Part shown: positions 8,823 to 17,624 of the stretch, in pieces
Layout: each line of letters opens with the position of its first letter
Position numbering within the stretch: position 1 is the stretch's first letter
Assembly: GCF_002086675.1 (NCBI RefSeq)
Contig: NZ_MVIF01000001.1
Location: 124,001-188,000, forward strand
Length of the DNA stretch: 64,000 bases
Direction: 5' to 3'
Source of the DNA: Mycobacterium persicum
Lineage (GTDB): Bacteria; Actinomycetota; Actinomycetes; Mycobacteriales; Mycobacteriaceae
Translations under genes and position numbers: made by a program
Notes under the pieces: generated by a model
Told to the model about the DNA's origin: nothing
The model's input: the letters and a program-made list of their open reading frames with translations, nothing else
Databases searched by the model: none

Positions 8823-9770
8823 ATGACGCAATTGGGTAGCGCGCGCTTCGAGGGGGACACCTGGGATCTGGCTTCCAGCGTGGGTTTGACGGCCACCATG
8901 GTGGCGGCCGCACGCGCGGCGGCCTGCCGGGACGCCAACGGCGCCGGAGCCATTGCCAGCGACCACTTCGCCGAGCCGCTGGTCGAAGCGGTGGGCGTGG
9001 ACTTCTTCAGCCGCGTCGCCAGTGGCGAGCTGAATACCGCCGGCCTCGATGACGACACGGCCGACGGCATCCGGCACTTCGCCAACAGTATGGCCGTGCG
9101 CACCAGATTCTTCGACGACTACTTCACCGACGCAACCCGGGCCGGTATCCGCCAGGCCGTCATCCTGGCATCCGGTCTGGATTCCCGTGCCTACCGGCTG
9201 CCCTGGCCGGCCGGTACCACCGTGTTCGAAGTCGACCAGCCGCGGGTGATCGAGTTCAAGACCGCGACCCTGGCCGGCCTGGGCGCCCAGCCGACGGCCG
9301 ATCGGCGCCCGGTAGCGGTCGACTTGCGGGACGACTGGCCGGCGGCATTGCGCGAAGCCGGCTTCGACCCGGCCCAGCCAACCGCCTGGTCCGCAGAAGG
9401 GCTGCTGGGTTACCTGCCGGCGCAGGCCCAGGACCGGCTGCTGGACCAGGTGACCGCCCACAGCGCGCCGGGAAGCCGGTTCGCCACCGAGGGTCTGCTC
9501 GACGTCAACGATCTCAACCGAGAAGAGCTGCGACGGCGCATGCGGCGCCAGAACGAACGGTGGAATCGCCACGGCTTCGATCTCGACATGGCGGCTCTGC
9601 TGTATTTCGACGACCGCACCGACGCGGGCACATATCTGGCCGCCCATGGTTGGCGGATCGCCGGGGTGAGCAACACCGAGCTGTTCGCCCGACACGGTCT
9701 ACCGCCCGTCGACGGTGACGACGCGCCCTTCGGCGAGGTGGTCTACCTCTCGGCCGAATTCGGGGGCTAG
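8823..9770 (+). CDS. Class I SAM-dependent methyltransferase (mycobacterial LCMT-like family)
   Basis: A protein of about 315 residues of the large mycobacterial family of putative SAM methyltransferases (leucine carboxyl methyltransferase-like). Family hallmarks are [20 protein letters not shown] near the N-terminus, FFDDYF, the SAM-binding [28 protein letters not shown], and [20 protein letters not shown]. The ATG at 8823 follows GGAGGGCAAACGG and is preferred to the in-frame ATG at 8796. It is followed 52 bp later by a paralogue and is divergent from secY. Substrates of this family are unknown. A polyketide or other secondary carboxylate is only a guess. Confidence 0.85.
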   Translation: MTQLGSARFEGDTWDLASSVGLTATMVAAARAAACRDANGAGAIASDHFAEPLVEAVGVDFFSRVASGELNTAGLDDDTADGIRHFANSMAVRTRFFDDYFTDATRAGIRQAVILASGLDSRAYRLPWPAGTTVFEVDQPRVIEFKTATLAGLGAQPTADRRPVAVDLRDDWPAALREAGFDPAQPTAWSAEGLLGYLPAQAQDRLLDQVTAHSAPGSRFATEGLLDVNDLNREELRRRMRRQNERWNRHGFDLDMAALLYFDDRTDAGTYLAAHGWRIAGVSNTELFARHGLPPVDGDDAPFGEVVYLSAEFGG

Positions 9771-9822
9771 GCCACACTGTATTGGAAGTCCTCCACATCG
9801 ACGCGAGCTGAAACTGAAAAAC

Positions 9823-10737
9823 ATGGCTATCGACTCATCCCGATCCCCCGGCGACAGCTGGGATTTGGCATCCAGCGTCGGCGCCACGGCGACGATGGTC
9901 GCCGCCGCCCGCGCGCTGGCGTCCACGGCGGCCGACCCGATCGTCGACGACCCGTTCGCCGCCCCGCTGGTGCGCGCGGTCGGCCTCGGCTTCTTCGCGC
10001 GCCTGGTCGACGACGACATACCCCGTGACGAGGAAGCCGACCGCGAATTGCAGGTCATCACGGAGTCGATCGCGGTGCGCACCCGGTTCTTCGACGAATA
10101 CTTCCGCGATGCCGGCCGCGACGGGCTTCGCCAATACGTCATCTTGGCCGCCGGCCTCGACGCCCGGGCCTACCGGTTGTCCTGGCCGGGTGACAGCGTG
10201 GTCTACGAGGTCGATCAGCCCGCGGTTGTCGAGTTCAAGAGCAGCACCATGTCGGCACTGGGCGCCGTCCCCGCGGCACGGCGCCGAACGGTCAGCATCG
10301 ACCTACGCGACGACTGGCCGAATGCCTTGCGCCACAACGGATTCGACCAAACGAAACCGACGGCGTGGAGCGCCGAGGGCTTGCTGATGTATCTGCCGCC
10401 CGACGCCCAGGACCGCCTGTTCGACAACATCACCGAGCTGAGCGCGCCCGGAAGCAGGCTGGCCACCGAGTACCATCCTGACACCGGAGCGACGATGGCC
10501 CAGCGTGCCCAGGAGTTCAACCAGCGGTGGGCCACCTTGGGTTGCGATATCGACTTGTTGGGATTGTTCTACGACGGCGAGCGCAGCAACGTCGTGGAGT
10601 ACCTGACCGGCCATGGCTGGCAGGTGGGCGCCCGGCCACGCCGGGAGTTGTTTACCGACTACGGTCGCGCCTTACCCGATGACGACATGTCGCAGCTCGG
10701 CGACATCGTTGCCGTCACCGCAACGCTTAACCACTAG
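9823..10737 (+). CDS. Class I SAM-dependent methyltransferase (Rv0731c-like)
   Basis: A protein of about 304 residues, paralogous to the gene just upstream and to the one at 17621. It has the same blocks: [58 protein letters not shown] and WSAEGLLMYLPPDAQDRLFD. The ATG at 9823 aligns with the paralogue starts, so the longer open frame from 9715 is rejected. Its position between secY and the Rv0730 homologue matches M. tuberculosis Rv0731c. Its end overlaps the convergent GNAT gene by 4 bp. Confidence 0.87.
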   Translation: MAIDSSRSPGDSWDLASSVGATATMVAAARALASTAADPIVDDPFAAPLVRAVGLGFFARLVDDDIPRDEEADRELQVITESIAVRTRFFDEYFRDAGRDGLRQYVILAAGLDARAYRLSWPGDSVVYEVDQPAVVEFKSSTMSALGAVPAARRRTVSIDLRDDWPNALRHNGFDQTKPTAWSAEGLLMYLPPDAQDRLFDNITELSAPGSRLATEYHPDTGATMAQRAQEFNQRWATLGCDIDLLGLFYDGERSNVVEYLTGHGWQVGARPRRELFTDYGRALPDDDMSQLGDIVAVTATLNH

Positions 10738-11399
10738 GCCGGATGGGCCGCCGGCGCGCGGACGACCATCGGAACGGCCGGGAACGCCCACGCCATCTCC
10801 GAGCGCGACTTGCGCAGAGCCGCTGTGCCGTAACCCTTCTTACGGTGCTCGGGGCGTATCCAGATCCGGACGTTCACCTCGCCGTGGAGAAGCTCGCCGA
10901 ACACCATGCCCACCTTCTCCCCGGAATCGACAGCGACGAACCAGGCCGCCTCCTCGTCGTCGACTCGGCTGATCGCCGCCTTGATCTCGTCGTCGAGGTT
11001 GCCGGCGGGCCCGCCGGACCCGTCGCCGGCCGCACCCATTTCCTCGGTGCGCACGGCGAAGATGTCGCGGTCCTCCTTGGCGGAAAAGGGCCGCAGCTCC
11101 AGGGTCTCGCCGAAGCTCGCGGGACGATCTTTCGCGGCGAAAGTCAGCTGTTGGTTCAGGTCTTCGAGTTCGGCCAGGATCTGCTTGCGAGCATCCTGGG
11201 TGAGCTGCTCGAAGGACATGCTCATCACCGCTTCGGCGGCCACATGCGAGGTGCCCAGCAGCGTCACGATCGCCTCGACCGCTGCCGCTTTGTTCTCGGC
11301 CTCGACGATGGCGTCGGCGACCTCATGCCGACGTTCAAGTGCGGCGTACAAGGCATCTGCGATCTCGCGGCGGACGGCAGTCTGGTCGTGGTCTGTCAT
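10734..11399 (-). CDS. GNAT acetyltransferase with GyrA-like helical N-terminus (Rv0730-like)
   Basis: A protein of about 221 residues in the Rv0730 position. The C-terminal part (about 115-221) is a GNAT domain with acetyl-CoA motif RPEHRKKGYGTAAL (R/Q-x2-G-x-G). The N-terminal part (about 5-85) is helical and resembles the coiled-coil tower of DNA gyrase A/ParC: helix-rich AAVEAIVTLLGTSHVAAEAV followed by MSMSFEQLTQDARKQILAEL, which parallels the GyrA AQAILDMRLQRLTGLER segment. The start is the ATG at 11399. The family function is unknown. The domain pairing hints at acetylation of, or docking to, a topoisomerase or another coiled-coil partner, but that is speculative. Confidence 0.75.
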   Translation of the reverse strand: MTDHDQTAVRREIADALYAALERRHEVADAIVEAENKAAAVEAIVTLLGTSHVAAEAVMSMSFEQLTQDARKQILAELEDLNQQLTFAAKDRPASFGETLELRPFSAKEDRDIFAVRTEEMGAAGDGSGGPAGNLDDEIKAAISRVDDEEAAWFVAVDSGEKVGMVFGELLHGEVNVRIWIRPEHRKKGYGTAALRKSRSEMAWAFPAVPMVVRAPAAHPA

Positions 11400-11440
11400 T
11401 GCATAAGCGTAGAACGACCTACCCGGTATCGCGCCACCCG

Positions 11441-12787
11441 CTAGACCAACTTTGATCCACTGAGCTCCAGGAACCGCCGATAGCGCTCTTTGGTTGGACC
11501 GATCCACTCCGGACGGGGTTCCACGACCCGCTCGATCGAGGTCCAGCGGGCGGCGTCGGTGATCGACGACTCCAGACCGGCCGCCATGCGCCCGAGGAAA
11601 GCCGCGCCCAGGGCAGCTCCCTCGGCCACGCGGGACACCTGCACCGGCCTGCCGGTCGCCTCCGCGATGGCCTGCAGCCAGGGCTGGACGCGGGTGCCAC
11701 CACCGGATGCGACGAGCCGCAAGGCCGGCGCCCCGCTCAACTCGATCAGCTGGCGCACCACGAAGCCCGATGCTTCGAAGGCCGCCCGCCGAACCGACGC
11801 GGGGTCCTGGGTGAGGTCCAGGCCGTCGAGCAGTGCCCGGCGGTCGGGATCATGGAACGGCGTGCGTTCGCCACGAATATAAGGCAGCCAGACCGGTACC
11901 CGCCGCGGGTCGGCGGCAGCCGGATCACCCGGTGCCACAACGCGATCCACCCAGCCGAGGAACAAGCCTCCCGCGTTGCTGGCCCCGCCGATCTGGCTCT
12001 TGCCGGCGGCCGTGTGCGGTATGGTCCACAAGCCCGGCACCAGCCGAGGCTCGGCGATGGCCGTCCATACGATCAGCGTGGTGCCACACAGCACCAGCAC
12101 ATCGCCGTCGTGGTCGGCGCCCGCCACGATCTGCTCACACAGGGCGTCGATGGCACCGGTCCCCAGCACCGCGTCGGTGCCGTGGACCTGACCGATCGCC
12201 GAACCGAACGTTTGGACCCGAGGCAGCTGCGCGACGCTGGCCCCGCAGTCTGCGCACGCCGCAGGGTTCCAGCGCGACCCGTCGAACAACGGCAAACCCG
12301 TTACGGCCGTGGCGAAGTCGATCACCGGCTCACCCGCCAACGCGTAGTTGGCCACCGCCGGCGCCGGCCAGTAGCCGGTCGCGTCGGGCGCTTCGGCGGC
12401 CGTCCAGCGCAGGAACTCGGCGGCTTCACCCACCGACGGCAGCGGCTGTTGGGCGGCCCCGGGTACTCGGCCCCTGCTGTCGCCGTAGAGCAGTCCGGGG
12501 GTGATGGGCCGGCCGTCGGAGTCGACGGCGGTCAGCGACGGCACCATCGCCGAAACGGCCACCGCTTTCGCGGCGGCCGGGGCCAGCTGGTCCAGGGCCG
12601 CCAACGGACCCCGCCGCCATGCCTCGTCAGCATCGTGCTCGAGCCGGTCGGGGGCGGGCACCCGCAGCTGATGCGGGATCCGCACTCGCGCTTTGACGTT
12701 GCCGTTCTCGTCGGCGACCACCGCCTTGACCGCCGTGCTGCCGATGTCGATGCCCATTGTGACGGCTTCGCGTGACACGGGCGCCAC
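11441..12787 (-). CDS. xylB: FGGY-family carbohydrate kinase (xylulokinase-like XylB)
   Basis: A protein of about 448 residues, the length and position of Rv0729. The ATPase-fold phosphate-1 loop is GIDIGSTAVKAVVADENG, and the FGGY C-terminal signature region is LRLVASGGGTRVQPWLQAIAEATGRPV. It phosphorylates a sugar such as D-xylulose, though the substrate is not proven by sequence. The frame starts with GTG at 12787; the ATG at 12757 would remove ten residues. It is divergent from serA2 with a 21-bp gap that must hold both promoters. Confidence 0.85.
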   Translation of the reverse strand: MAPVSREAVTMGIDIGSTAVKAVVADENGNVKARVRIPHQLRVPAPDRLEHDADEAWRRGPLAALDQLAPAAAKAVAVSAMVPSLTAVDSDGRPITPGLLYGDSRGRVPGAAQQPLPSVGEAAEFLRWTAAEAPDATGYWPAPAVANYALAGEPVIDFATAVTGLPLFDGSRWNPAACADCGASVAQLPRVQTFGSAIGQVHGTDAVLGTGAIDALCEQIVAGADHDGDVLVLCGTTLIVWTAIAEPRLVPGLWTIPHTAAGKSQIGGASNAGGLFLGWVDRVVAPGDPAAADPRRVPVWLPYIRGERTPFHDPDRRALLDGLDLTQDPASVRRAAFEASGFVVRQLIELSGAPALRLVASGGGTRVQPWLQAIAEATGRPVQVSRVAEGAALGAAFLGRMAAGLESSITDAARWTSIERVVEPRPEWIGPTKERYRRFLELSGSKLV

Positions 12788-12808
12788 GGTACGCCAGCAT
12801 TAGCAGAC

Positions 12809-13798
12809 GTGACGTCTCGACCGCGCGCCCTGGTGACGGCCCCGCTGCGGGGACCGGGGTTGGCGAAACTACGGCACCTGGCCGATGTCGTATACGACCC
12901 CTGGATCGACCAGACCCCGCTGCGCATCTACAACGCCGAGCAGCTGGCCCAACGGATCACCGTCGAGGCCGCCGATATCGTTGTGGTGGAATCGGATTCG
13001 GTCAGCCCACCGGTGTTCGACCAGCGGTCGCGCGCCCTGATTGCCATAGCCGCCACCCGTGGGGATCCCAACAACGTCGACATCGCTGGCGCCACCGCGG
13101 CCGGCATCCCGGTGCTGAACACCCCGGCGCGTAACGCCGATGCGGTTGCCGAAATGACAGTGGCGCTACTGCTGGCCGCCACCCGTCATGTGCTCGCTGC
13201 CGATGCAGATGTGCGCTCCGGCAACATTTTTCGCGACGGGTTGATTCCCTATCAGCGGTTCCGCGGCCGGGAGATCGCCGGGCTCACCGCGGGCCTGGTG
13301 GGTCTGGGCGCGGTGGGCAGAGCCCTGCGGTGGCGGCTGTCCGGGCTGGGTTTGCGGGTGATCGCCCATGACCCGTACAACGAGGAAGCCCGCCACCGCC
13401 TCGACGAGTTGCTCGCCGAATCCGACGTCATCTCCCTGCATGCGCCGGTCACCGACGACACCGTGGGCATGATCGGCGCCGAGCAGTTCGCAGCCATGCG
13501 CGACGGCGTCGTCTTCCTCAACACCGCCCGGGCGCAGCTGCACGACACCGACGCGCTGGTGGACGCCCTGCGCGGCGGCAAGGTGGCCGCAGCCGGCCTA
13601 GACCACTTCGCCGGCGAATGGCTGCCGCCCGATCATCCACTGACGGGCCTACCCAACGTCGTGCTCACCCCGCACATCGGCGGGGCCACCTGGAACACTG
13701 AGGCCCGGCAGGCGCAGCTGGTGGCCGACGACCTGGAGGCGCTGTTGTCCGGCAACCGGCCCACTCATATCGTCAACCCGGAGGTGCTCGGCTCATGA
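12809..13798 (+). CDS. serA2: D-2-hydroxyacid dehydrogenase (SerA2-like)
   Basis: A protein of about 329 residues of the phosphoglycerate dehydrogenase/2-hydroxyacid dehydrogenase family. The NAD-binding GLVGLGAVGRALRWRLSGLG is followed by the R-E-H catalytic set: FLNTARAQL (Arg), the acidic region near AAAGLDHFAGEW, and LTPHIGGATWN (His). There is no C-terminal ACT domain, so it is the short form. It matches Rv0728c. It begins with GTG and its stop overlaps the fucA start by 4 bp. With xylB and fucA it looks like a small sugar or sugar-acid pathway rather than the main serine route. Confidence 0.87.
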   Translation: MTSRPRALVTAPLRGPGLAKLRHLADVVYDPWIDQTPLRIYNAEQLAQRITVEAADIVVVESDSVSPPVFDQRSRALIAIAATRGDPNNVDIAGATAAGIPVLNTPARNADAVAEMTVALLLAATRHVLAADADVRSGNIFRDGLIPYQRFRGREIAGLTAGLVGLGAVGRALRWRLSGLGLRVIAHDPYNEEARHRLDELLAESDVISLHAPVTDDTVGMIGAEQFAAMRDGVVFLNTARAQLHDTDALVDALRGGKVAAAGLDHFAGEWLPPDHPLTGLPNVVLTPHIGGATWNTEARQAQLVADDLEALLSGNRPTHIVNPEVLGS

Positions 13799-14469
13799 CA
13801 TCGGTGAAAACCGCTAGGTCCGTGGACAACCCCGAGGCCGCCGTGCTGGCGGCTGCCAAGGACATGCTGCGCCGCGGACTGGTCGAAGGAACGGCGGGCA
13901 ATATTTCCGCCCGGCGCCACGACGGCAACATCGTCATCACGCCATCCTCGGTCGACTACAGCGACATGGTCCTCGATGACCTGGTACTCGTCGACCCGGA
14001 AGGAGCTGTGCTGCAAGCCGGGCCGGGCCGCTCGCCGTCGACGGAGATGAAGCTGCATCTGGCGTGCTACCAGGCGTTCGACGACATCGGCAGCGTCATC
14101 CACAGCCATCCGGTGTGGGCGACCATGTTCGCCGTCGCCCATCAGCCGATTCCGGCCTGCATCGACGAGTTCGCGGTTTACTGCGGCGGGGACGTGCACT
14201 GCACCGAATACGCCGCGTCCGGCACTCCCGAGGTGGGACACAACGCGGTACGGGCTCTGCGGGACCGCGCCGCAGCCCTGATCGCCAACCATGGCCTGGT
14301 GGCCGTCGGGCCCCGGCCGGACAAGGTCTTGCACGTCACCGCCCTGGTCGAACGGACCGCCCAAATCGTCTGGGGCGCAAGTGCTCTCGGCGGCCCGGTG
14401 CCCATTCCCGAGGACGTGAACCGCAATTTCGCCGGCGTCTACAGCTACCTGCGCGCCAATCCGCTGTAG
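13795..14469 (+). CDS. fucA: Class II aldolase (L-fuculose-phosphate aldolase-like FucA)
   Basis: A protein of about 224 residues, matching Rv0727c. The class II aldolase/adducin signature includes GLVEGTAGNISARR, the acid/base Glu in STEMKLHLACYQ, the zinc ligands in SVIHSHPVWATMF, and the third His in LIANHGLVAVG. It cleaves a ketose 1-phosphate to DHAP and an aldehyde; exact stereospecificity is not visible. Start overlaps serA2 by 4 bp. Confidence 0.87.
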   Translation: MTSVKTARSVDNPEAAVLAAAKDMLRRGLVEGTAGNISARRHDGNIVITPSSVDYSDMVLDDLVLVDPEGAVLQAGPGRSPSTEMKLHLACYQAFDDIGSVIHSHPVWATMFAVAHQPIPACIDEFAVYCGGDVHCTEYAASGTPEVGHNAVRALRDRAAALIANHGLVAVGPRPDKVLHVTALVERTAQIVWGASALGGPVPIPEDVNRNFAGVYSYLRANPL

Positions 14470-14517
14470 CCGACTGTGAGCGGTACGACGCGACACGCCG
14501 CGAAGGCGTCGTGAGAT

Positions 14518-14604
14518 TCACAATCGGCCCCGCTCGCGCCACTGCCGCGGCGAGGCGCCATGGGCGCGGCTGAACAGTCTGCTGAAGTAGCCGGGGTCGG
14601 ACCT
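14518..14604 (-). pseudogene. C-terminal scrap of an AraC-family regulator
   Basis: The last 28 or so codons before a stop at 14518 read DPGYFSRLFSRAHGASPRQW, the second helix-turn-helix of AraC/XylS regulators (canonical FxDxxYFSRxFKRxxGxSPxxyR). The preceding in-frame sequence (TTKACGNCGG and onward) has no resemblance to the family, so only the 3' end of the gene remains. It lies in the fucA/MDR gap next to a second remnant. Confidence 0.6.
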
Positions 14605-14629
14605 GCCTCCGCAGTTACCGCACGCCTTC

Positions 14630-14820
14630 GTGGTGACCAGTTCGCAGGCCCGGTTCCTCACCGTGCACACGCCCGCGGGCTTCGACAAGTTCACGCTGGC
14701 CGCCGGAACTCCGGCCGGCGCTACCGCGGTCGCACCGCCGCCTGGCGAGGTGCCGCCGGATCCGGCTGCTCTTGCCGAACTCGCCGGTTCGTACGGCATC
14801 GAGATCCTGGTCCGCCTCCC
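14630..14820 (+). pseudogene. C-terminal scrap of a cupin-domain protein
   Basis: In frame from 14630 the sequence reads ARFLTVHTPAGFDKF, then PPDPAALAELAGSYGIEIL, the conserved C-terminal tail of a cupin family widespread in actinobacteria, where it usually ends GIEILGPP. The cupin barrel is missing upstream, and downstream the frame runs without its own stop into the antisense of the MDR gene. The 367-bp interval 14470-14836 therefore holds two decayed gene ends and no intact gene. Confidence 0.6.
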
Positions 14821-14836
14821 GCGCCATAACGACGCC

Positions 14837-16069
14837 TTACCGCTGATCTATCGCCACCTTGACGGCACCGCTCGCACCCTGATCGGCGATCGCCAGGAAG
14901 GCATCCCGCCATCGCTCCAACCTGAAGGTGTGGGTCAGCATCGGACGCAGATCCACCCGCCCGGCGACTACCAGGTCGAGGTAGTGGGCAATGGCGTGCC
15001 GGCGGACACCGTCGACCTCCTCGACGCCGAAGGCGTTGGACCCGACCCAGCTGATCTCTTTGAAGTAGAGCGGACTCCACTCCCAACGGCCGGGTGTGTG
15101 GACACCGGCTTTGACCAGCGTCCCGCGCGAGGTCAGCACTCGCACCCCCACCTCGAACGTCTCCGGCTTGCCGACGGTGTCGTAGACCACATCGACCGCG
15201 CCGGGGTGGGCCATCGGCAGGCCCAGCAACGGCTGGCGCAGCCGGCCGCCGCCCCAGGCCACCAGTTCCTCGATGACGGCCAGACGTGGTTCGTGCGCAA
15301 CGACTCTGGTGGCGCCGAATCGCCGGGCAAGCTCGGCCTGTGCCGGGAATCGGGCAACGACGGCCACCGCCACATCCGGATACAGCGCCCGCAGGATCGC
15401 CAGTGCACACAATCCGAGCGAGCCCGCACCGTACACCAGCACCCGGCCGCAGCGCGGCGGCGGATGGCGGGTGATCGCATGCAGCGACACCGAGAACGGG
15501 TCGGCGAATACGGCCGCCTCGTCGGGAACGGAGTCGGGAACGGCGAACAGCATGCTGTGATGGGCGGGCATCAGCTCGGCATAGCCGCCGGTCACGTCGG
15601 CGGACACCCCGGTGTGGATTCCGGGTTTGATGTCGCCGTCGGCGAAGCTCCAACAAAGGCTGTAGTCGCCGGCCTCGCACGCCGGACATGGCGGTTCGAT
15701 GCCACGCGGCCCGCAGGAAAGCCACGGATTGAGCACGACTCGCTGGCCCACCTCGACGCCCCGGGCCTGCGGTCCCGGCTCGACCACGTCGGCGATCACC
15801 TCGTGACCCATGACCTGCGGGAAGGAACAGAATGCGGCCATGGCGTTGTCGGCGTCATGCTCGCCGAAGTCCATCAGGATCTGCTTGGAATCAGACCCGC
15901 AGATGCCCGTCAGCCGCGGTCGGGTGATCACCCAGTCCGGGCGCAGTAACCGCGGATCGGGCAACTGCCGCAGCGCTGTCGGGCTGCGGGACAGGTTCTG
16001 GGTGAGGGCGTTGGCACCATCGGGCACCTCGAACGGCTCGGGTGGCACGCCGTAAACCAGCGCCCTCAT
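14837..16069 (-). CDS. Zinc-dependent medium-chain alcohol dehydrogenase
   Basis: A protein of about 410 residues of the MDR superfamily. Catalytic zinc ligands are Cys in LTGICGSDSKQ and the GHEV motif (MGHEVIADVVEPG). The structural-zinc lobe is CGPRGIEPPCPACEAGDYSLC. The nucleotide fold is VLVYGAGSLGLCALAILRALYP. It is longer than a typical MDR by about 50 residues, mainly an N-terminal extension. Its start overlaps the upstream SDR stop by 4 bp, so the two oxidoreductases form an operon and may act on consecutive steps of one alcohol. No counterpart exists at this site in M. tuberculosis. Confidence 0.82.
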   Translation of the reverse strand: MRALVYGVPPEPFEVPDGANALTQNLSRSPTALRQLPDPRLLRPDWVITRPRLTGICGSDSKQILMDFGEHDADNAMAAFCSFPQVMGHEVIADVVEPGPQARGVEVGQRVVLNPWLSCGPRGIEPPCPACEAGDYSLCWSFADGDIKPGIHTGVSADVTGGYAELMPAHHSMLFAVPDSVPDEAAVFADPFSVSLHAITRHPPPRCGRVLVYGAGSLGLCALAILRALYPDVAVAVVARFPAQAELARRFGATRVVAHEPRLAVIEELVAWGGGRLRQPLLGLPMAHPGAVDVVYDTVGKPETFEVGVRVLTSRGTLVKAGVHTPGRWEWSPLYFKEISWVGSNAFGVEEVDGVRRHAIAHYLDLVVAGRVDLRPMLTHTFRLERWRDAFLAIADQGASGAVKVAIDQR

Positions 16070-16839
16070 TGCCAGGTCATCGCCGCCGCGCCGGCGATGA
16101 ACGCGTCCAGGTCAGCGTTCTTGGCGTCGACGACGTCTTTGAGGGCCATCAGCTCAGGCAGATAGTGTTCGAACCGGTCGCTGCCGACGGCAGCGATGAT
16201 GCCCTCGGCCACCAGGTCGGCGCTAACCTTGGGCCCCCGGTAGAGAGGCTCGTCGTTGTCCGGCCGGTCCCAGATCTCGGTGTCCACCGGACCCGGCTGG
16301 ATCAGCTTCACCGACACTCCGGTGCCCGCCAGGTCGACCGCCATCGCCTCGCTCCAGCCGCACAGCGCGAATTTGCTTGCGCAATAGGCAGCTTCGTGGA
16401 TGATGCCGAGTCGTCCACCGACACTCGATACATTGACGATGACGCCGGACCGCCTCGCCAGCATCCGCGGCAGCAGCGCCAGCGTCATCCGCATCGGGGC
16501 GAAGAAGTTGACCCGCATCACCTCCTCCACGTCAGCCGGCTTCAGCGCGGTCACGGCCCGGCGTCTGGGTACTGCCGCGTTGTTCACCAGCACGTCGATG
16601 CCGCCCAGGGCGTGCCAGGCTTGTAGTGCCAGCCGTGCGGCCGCGGGCGTGTCGCCCAGATCGGCGGCCCACATCGCCGACTCCGGCGAGGTCCTGCGGC
16701 AGTCGGCCAGCACCTCACCCAGCCGGTCCCGTCGCCGGGCGATCAACCCGACCACCGCCTGCTGGGCGGCCAACTGCCTGGCCAGGGCCGCTCCGACCCC
16801 CGAGGATGCACCCGTGATCAGCACCCGCTTGCCGGCCAT
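16066..16839 (-). CDS. Short-chain dehydrogenase/reductase
   Basis: A classical SDR of about 257 residues. It has TGASSGVG for NAD(P) binding, VLVNNAAV, the catalytic Ser in VNVSSVGG and the Tyr-Lys pair in YCASKFAL. The Arg-rich segment after beta-2 (LIARRRDRL) suggests NADP preference. The frame extends to a TTG at 16875, but the ATG at 16839 immediately before AGKRVLITG fits the family start. It is first gene of the SDR-MDR operon and divergent from the methyltransferase at 16923. Confidence 0.85.
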   Translation of the reverse strand: MAGKRVLITGASSGVGAALARQLAAQQAVVGLIARRRDRLGEVLADCRRTSPESAMWAADLGDTPAAARLALQAWHALGGIDVLVNNAAVPRRRAVTALKPADVEEVMRVNFFAPMRMTLALLPRMLARRSGVIVNVSSVGGRLGIIHEAAYCASKFALCGWSEAMAVDLAGTGVSVKLIQPGPVDTEIWDRPDNDEPLYRGPKVSADLVAEGIIAAVGSDRFEHYLPELMALKDVVDAKNADLDAFIAGAAAMTWQ

Positions 16840-16922
16840 CGCTACGACCCGGCCATCTCGTACGACATAGTTCAAGGTTGCCGTGCGGGGCTGCCCAAAG
16901 CCAGGGTTTTATCCTGGCCTTC

Positions 16923-17624
16923 GTGGCCCACGATCATCTGCATCGCTTCGTCAGCAAGCTCGGAAAGCGCCATGACTACTTCCCGGCCGCCGGCCACGAC
17001 GCGCTGCTGCCGTTCTACGACCTACTGACCCGGCTGCTCGGCTTCACCCGGGTCTACCAGAAACTCATCGCGCAGGCCGATATCGGCGACGACCATCGCG
17101 TCCTGGAAATAGGTTGTGGCACTGGGAATCTGGCGATCAGGGTCAAACGTGCCCACCCGGCGGCGCAGCTGCTCGGGTGTGATCCCGACCCGCTCGCATT
17201 ACGCCGGGCCCAGCGAAAGGCAGCGCAGCTGGCAGGTATTCGTTTCGAACGTTGCTATGCCCAGCAGCTGCCCTACCCCGACGGCGAATTCGACCGGGTG
17301 CTGTCGTCGATGATGCTGCACCACCTAGACGATGCGGCAAAAACCGCCGCGGCGGCAGAGGCATTCCGGGTCTTGCGGCCCGGCGGCCGGCTGCACCTGG
17401 TCGACATGGGGGGTGACCTGACCGATCGCAACGGCCTGGCCGCGCGGCTCGTCGTGCGCGGTCACCACGGCGCCGGCAACCTCGGCGATGCGATTCCGCG
17501 GCTGTTGACGGCGGCCGGGTTCAATTGCGCCGAGGTCGATTCTCAGCGCCATCGTGTCTTCGGGCGGCTGACCTACTACCGCGCCACCCGTACCCCGACA
17601 CCCACTGAGGAGCGGAACCGATGA
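16923..17624 (+). CDS. Class I SAM-dependent methyltransferase (UbiE/Methyltransf_11 type)
   Basis: A protein of about 233 residues with SAM motif [16 protein letters not shown], motif [32 protein letters not shown] and the [10 protein letters not shown] post-motif. The frame opens at 16878, but the GTG at 16923 gives AHDHLHRFV as the N-terminus. Neither start has a strong ribosome binding site. Its stop overlaps the next methyltransferase start by 4 bp, so the two are coupled although they belong to different methyltransferase families. Substrate is unknown. Confidence 0.8.
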   Translation: MAHDHLHRFVSKLGKRHDYFPAAGHDALLPFYDLLTRLLGFTRVYQKLIAQADIGDDHRVLEIGCGTGNLAIRVKRAHPAAQLLGCDPDPLALRRAQRKAAQLAGIRFERCYAQQLPYPDGEFDRVLSSMMLHHLDDAAKTAAAAEAFRVLRPGGRLHLVDMGGDLTDRNGLAARLVVRGHHGAGNLGDAIPRLLTAAGFNCAEVDSQRHRVFGRLTYYRATRTPTPTEERNR

